A stretch of 10,195 nucleotides of DNA, taken from an uncultured Pseudomonadota bacterium (lineage in GTDB: Bacteria > Desulfobacterota_B > Binatia > UBA9968). A program made the translations under genes and the position numbers. The notes under the pieces were generated by a model, which saw nothing but the letters and a program-made list of their open reading frames with translations, ran no database searches and had not been told where the DNA came from. Positions 7,578 through 10,195 of this stretch are shown here, one piece after another; position 1 is the first letter of the stretch; each line of letters opens with the position of its first letter. Location: assembly GCA_946478635.1 (NCBI GenBank), contig CAMLCX010000145.1, forward strand, positions 1-10,195, written 5' to 3'.

Positions 7578-7635
7578 ACTACCGCGCCGTAAGCTGAAGG
7601 CCACGGAGCAGAACGCATACGATTCGAGCGTAATT

Positions 7636-7713
7636 GTAGGGTGGGTGGAGGCGCACAGCGCCGATACCCACCGCTGGAAATGATGGGTATCGCTATCGCT
7701 CAACCCATCCTAC
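7636..7713. repeat. 78-bp composite palindromic (REP-like) repeat
   Basis: The ends are inverted copies: GTAGGGTGGGT (7636-7646) and ACCCATCCTAC (7703-7713), 10 of 11 matching. Each half is itself a hairpin. The left unit pairs GGTGGGT (7640-7646) with ACCCACC (7666-7672) and contains an inner GGCGC-aca-GCGCC stem (7650-7662). The right unit pairs GATGGGT (7682-7688) with ACCCATC (7703-7709). Both units share the pattern GTAGGRTGGGT..GATACCCAYC and sit head to head around a short spacer (7673-7680). Similar GTAGGGTGGGT palindromes are dispersed intergenic repeats in many bacteria. It lies between two convergent genes and probably acts as a bidirectional stop or RNA-stability structure. The right arm contains the desaturase stop codon. 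Confidence 0.75.
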
Positions 7714-8684
7714 GTGGGCCGAAGCCTGACCGCGGGCGAGGCTTGGGGCAATTCCTGCAGCGCGATCGGCCCGCGCAGTTGATGCAGAGCGGCGATGAAA
7801 TAGGCGCCCTGATATTTGCCGGCCTGGGCGTCAAAGGCGCGCGGCAGATCGATCCACGGGATGGCGGGGTTGACGTGATGAATGCCGTGCAAATTGAAGT
7901 TCAGCAACGGTTTGGCGCACGCCCCGGGCAAGCGCAGATTGCGCGCATAGAAAATGTCGCCCACCGGCGTCGCATAGTGATAGACATTGTCGAGAAACGA
8001 AATAAGAAACCCCCGCGCCAACAGTGCCGCCGCGAACAGCGGCCAGTATTCGCCGTAACAAACCCACCCCAGAGCGAGCCAGGAAACCGTCAATACGCCA
8101 TCGAAACGAATCTCGCGCAGCGCATCGGCGCCCAACCAGTTTTTCATTAACAACCCGCTGACGCTGTCCGAGCGTATGAATCGCTTGCAAACCCAGACCA
8201 AAAAGCCCCTTGGCAAAAGAAAATAGAACGGGCTCACGACCTCGACGAGATACAGTCCCAAGAGAATTTGAAAATAATATCCCGGCGCGGCGCGCGCCTT
8301 GGTGCTCGCCGCCCGGTCGTAGTATTCGGTGCCCTCGACCGGCATACGATTGAGCTTGTGATGCACCAGGTGACTCAGGCGAAGAACTCTAAACGGCGAA
8401 CCAAACAAGATCGACAGCAACCGGCCGAAAAACGCGTTGACGTTTCGATTCGGATGAAAAAGATCGTGAATCGACTCGTGAATCAAGCTCCAAAACGGAT
8501 TCGTCAAAAAGGCCAGCGGCACAAGCGTCCAGCCCCAGACAGAGCTACTCGGAAGAAGCAGCAAAGGCAGGAAAACGAATTGATAAAGATTAACCGCGAT
8601 ATAAACGGTCGCTAGAACCAGATTGATGACAACTGGAATGCCACGACCGCGATTCGCGTGAGCGGTTTCCTGGCTGGCGTTCAC
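7710..8684 (-). CDS. Membrane fatty acid desaturase-like di-iron enzyme
   Basis: A 324-residue integral membrane protein with the three histidine clusters of the membrane di-iron desaturase/hydroxylase superfamily: HESIHDLFH (H69, H73, H77), HLVHH (H105, H108, H109) and HGIHH (H266, H269, H270). An extra H236 in LDNVYHYATP may be a further iron ligand. Hydrophobic stretches at about 18-45, 50-68, 134-166 and 196-232 fit the usual two hairpins placing the clusters in the cytoplasm. The family oxidises acyl chains, carotenoids or similar lipids using O2 and an electron donor; the substrate is not evident. It starts at GTG (8684-8682) with GAGGG seven bases upstream, and overlaps the LysE-gene stop in a GTGA junction. 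The stop codon (TAG, 7712-7710) lies within the palindromic repeat, so the last few residues may have been changed by its insertion. Confidence 0.9.
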   Translation of the reverse strand: MNASQETAHANRGRGIPVVINLVLATVYIAVNLYQFVFLPLLLLPSSSVWGWTLVPLAFLTNPFWSLIHESIHDLFHPNRNVNAFFGRLLSILFGSPFRVLRLSHLVHHKLNRMPVEGTEYYDRAASTKARAAPGYYFQILLGLYLVEVVSPFYFLLPRGFLVWVCKRFIRSDSVSGLLMKNWLGADALREIRFDGVLTVSWLALGWVCYGEYWPLFAAALLARGFLISFLDNVYHYATPVGDIFYARNLRLPGACAKPLLNFNLHGIHHVNPAIPWIDLPRAFDAQAGKYQGAYFIAALHQLRGPIALQELPQASPAVRLRPT

Positions 8685-9325
8685 AATTTAACCCTCAAGA
8701 GGCTGCCCCACGGCGACAAGCTAAAAAGCACGATCATGCCGCAGACAGCAATGATCGCTCCGGAGACCCGGTGTACCCAAAACAAGAAGCGGAGATTCAC
8801 TTTCTCGTGAAAGGCTTTCAGACAAATGAACAGAGCGACCCACCAAAGAGCCGAACCCGTGAACACACCGAGGGTCAATGTCGCCGCCGCGACAAGATGG
8901 CCGTCAAAGCTCGGCACGTGCCACCCGGCATAAATGGCGATGAAGGAGAGAATAGTCACGGGATTGGAGATGGTCAAAAACAACGTCGTCGCATAAGCGC
9001 CCACCAGCCCGTTGATATTTTTGATCGGCGCCTGGGCCACCGGCTCGGTCCGGTAGATTTTCCATCCCAAATAGCAAAGAAACGCGCCGCCGACCAAGCG
9101 CAGTATAATTTGATGCTCACTCAGAAACCCCGAGACCAAAGTAATGCCGAGAGCAGCGATGCCGGCCGCCAGAGCGTCCGCCGTAGCGACGCCCAGTCCG
9201 GAAAAAAGCCCATAGGTCGGTCCCAATCCAAGCGCGCGACTGATGCACAGCAGTCCCAACGGCCCAACCGGCACCGCCACCACCAACCCCATCAGCACGC
9301 CTTGCACGAAAAGAAAGATCGACAT
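8681..9325 (-). CDS. LysE/RhtB family amino acid exporter
   Basis: A 214-residue inner-membrane protein of normal length for the family, with about six hydrophobic segments. The diagnostic N-terminal motif of LysE/RhtB carriers is present: a first helix ending in PVGPLGLLCISRAL (19-32). The second diagnostic stretch, FLTISNPVTILSF (about 116-128), is the conserved NP-containing helix. Members export lysine, threonine, homoserine lactones or other small amino-acid-like compounds by proton antiport. The substrate here is unknown. The ATG at 9325 lies 9 bp after the stop of the FGE-fold gene and has no clear Shine-Dalgarno, so translation may depend on the upstream gene. Its stop overlaps the GTG start of the desaturase gene, indicating one transcript. 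Confidence 0.92.
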   Translation of the reverse strand: MSIFLFVQGVLMGLVVAVPVGPLGLLCISRALGLGPTYGLFSGLGVATADALAAGIAALGITLVSGFLSEHQIILRLVGGAFLCYLGWKIYRTEPVAQAPIKNINGLVGAYATTLFLTISNPVTILSFIAIYAGWHVPSFDGHLVAAATLTLGVFTGSALWWVALFICLKAFHEKVNLRFLFWVHRVSGAIIAVCGMIVLFSLSPWGSLLRVKL

Positions 9326-9334
9326 GGAAGAGAA

Positions 9335-10141
9335 TCAGCGCGCGCAGCGAAAACTGATGTTGTGATGCCCGCCCCGCGGATTTCGTGACACCTGTCGTCC
9401 GCGCTGGGTTACGGTAAGATCCTCGGCGCGGGAATCGTGGCCGCCGCCTCGCGTGCCGCGTTCTCGCTCGCTCGTCAAATCTTCTCGTCCGTCGCCGGAA
9501 ATATACGGATACGGCCGATAGAGGCTGCTCACCCATTCCCAGCCGTTGCCCGCCATGTCGAGAACACCGTACGGGCTCGCTCCGTTGGGAAAGCTCCCGA
9601 CCGGGCGTAAATCATTCCAGCCGCCGCCAAAATGCGCCCGGGTTCGGTCCGGTGTTTCTTTTCCCCAGGGATATTTTCGCGCGTCGGTGCCGCGCGCCGC
9701 TTTCTCCCATTCGGCTTCCGTGGGCAGGCGTTTGCCGGCCCATGCGCAGTACGCCAGCGCTCCGGGCCATGACACCTCGACCACCGGGTGACCTTCATGA
9801 CCAGGATCGGCGCGCCACATACCGTCGCGCCGATGCACGCGCGCATCATTGTCATCGATGTCGTAGTAATTTTCACCGCGCGGGCCGACGGCATTGAGAA
9901 AGAGCGCGAATTGCGCGTTGGTGACTTTCGTTCGATCGATGAAAAATTCCGCGACATTGACTTGATGCTGCGGCCGTTCGTCGTCCGGTCCGTCATGACT
10001 GCCCATCAAGAACGCTCCCGCAGGAATACGAACCATGGCGGTGGACTCTTTGGCATCGATAGAAGCGCCGTAGGACTCCTGCGCCATGCTTGCAGTAACT
10101 AAAACGAGCGCGAAAATAACGTCAATGAAACGGCGGGTCAT
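9335..10141 (-). CDS. Exported FGE-sulfatase (SUMF1) domain protein lacking the FGE cysteine pair
   Basis: A 268-residue protein with an N-terminal signal peptide (MTRRFIDVIFALVLVTASMA, cleavage near 20-27) followed by one complete formylglycine-generating-enzyme fold. Landmarks: MVRIPAGAFLMGS (36-48), FIDRTKVTNAQFALFLN (67-83), HPVVEVSWPGALAYCAWAGKRLPTEAEWEKAARG (118-151), YPWG (157-160), YGVLDMAGNGWEW (191-203) and the terminal SFRC (263-266). In true FGE the late GGS region carries two catalytic cysteines; here the equivalent GGGHDSRAEDL (232-242) has none, and the only cysteines are C132 and C266. It should not be a copper-dependent sulfatase activator. It also lacks the DinB domain and HxxxHxE iron site of EgtB. 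The ATG at 10141 follows a good promoter. It is first in an operon with the LysE and desaturase genes. Its activity is unknown. Confidence 0.9.
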   Translation of the reverse strand: MTRRFIDVIFALVLVTASMAQESYGASIDAKESTAMVRIPAGAFLMGSHDGPDDERPQHQVNVAEFFIDRTKVTNAQFALFLNAVGPRGENYYDIDDNDARVHRRDGMWRADPGHEGHPVVEVSWPGALAYCAWAGKRLPTEAEWEKAARGTDARKYPWGKETPDRTRAHFGGGWNDLRPVGSFPNGASPYGVLDMAGNGWEWVSSLYRPYPYISGDGREDLTSERERGTRGGGHDSRAEDLTVTQRGRQVSRNPRGGHHNISFRCAR

Positions 10142-10159
10142 GGCTGGACCAGTTCCACG

Positions 10160-10188
10160 ATCCTACGCAATGACACCGGGCTTGGCAA
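10160..10188 (-). promoter_or_regulatory. Sigma70-like promoter of the FGE-LysE-desaturase operon
   Basis: On the minus strand TTGCCA (10188-10183, one mismatch to consensus) is spaced 17 nt from TAGGAT (10165-10160, two mismatches). Initiation near 10153 would leave a short leader of about 12 nt before the ATG at 10141. No strong Shine-Dalgarno is visible there. Confidence 0.45.
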
Positions 10189-10195
10189 GTAAAGA

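Noticed and set aside
7636..7713. CRISPR array or IS end
   Set aside because: There are only two diverged inverted units, no regularly spaced direct repeats and no transposase gene.
7641..8150. Plus-strand open frame of 169 codons opposite the desaturase
   Set aside because: It is antisense to a clear desaturase gene, lacks a recognisable domain and begins inside the palindromic repeat.
8771..9388. Plus-strand open frame of 205 codons opposite the LysE gene
   Set aside because: It is very rich in Arg, Gln and His, as expected of a reverse-strand shadow of a hydrophobic protein, and has no domain.
9335..10141. The FGE-fold gene as EgtB of an ergothioneine cluster
   Set aside because: It has a signal peptide, no DinB domain and no HxxxHxE iron-binding site, and belongs to a different operon from egtD.

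Overview
This window reads as a compact, moderately high-GC bacterial chromosome segment carrying nine complete protein genes and one partial one. Genes lie close together, several overlap by 4 nt, and GTG or TTG starts are used or possible. The mix of an NMT1/SsuA-type solute-binding protein, an EntS-like MFS exporter, a betaine-type ABC importer and an EgtD-type methyltransferase suggests an uncultured soil or sediment lineage near the old Proteobacteria/Deltaproteobacteria, Binatota or Rokubacteria. That taxonomic guess is inference only; no rRNA or marker gene is present.

Layout. At the left edge (1-167, minus) is the N-terminus of an unidentified gene with a strong ribosome binding site and a sigma70-like promoter whose spacer holds a perfect palindrome, probably a repressor site. 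A membrane-anchored or exported M20 metallopeptidase of the carboxypeptidase S type follows on the plus strand (318-1778). From 6486 down to 1793 four minus-strand genes follow one another: an ABC ATPase, a permease fused to its substrate-binding domain (4-nt overlap), then after a 122-bp gap an MFS transporter and an NMT1-like periplasmic binding protein.

Divergent from the ATPase, 59 bp away, is egtD (6546-7577, plus), the histidine N-alpha-trimethyltransferase that makes hercynine, with all the ligand-binding residues I recall from the mycobacterial enzyme. The ATPase plus permease/binding-domain fusion belongs to the OpuC/EgtU quaternary-amine class, so the pair looks like a hercynine or ergothioneine synthesis-plus-uptake unit. 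The -10 candidates of the two divergent promoters overlap in one AT-rich island.

Convergent with egtD is a tight minus-strand operon (10141 to 7710): an exported sulfatase-modifying-factor (FGE-fold) protein that lacks the FGE cysteine pair, a LysE-family exporter, and a membrane fatty-acid-desaturase-like di-iron enzyme coupled to it by a GTGA overlap. Between egtD and the desaturase lies a 78-bp palindromic repeat made of two inverted hairpin units; it supplies the desaturase stop codon. No EgtB-type sulfoxide synthase, tRNA, rRNA, IS element or CRISPR array was seen.
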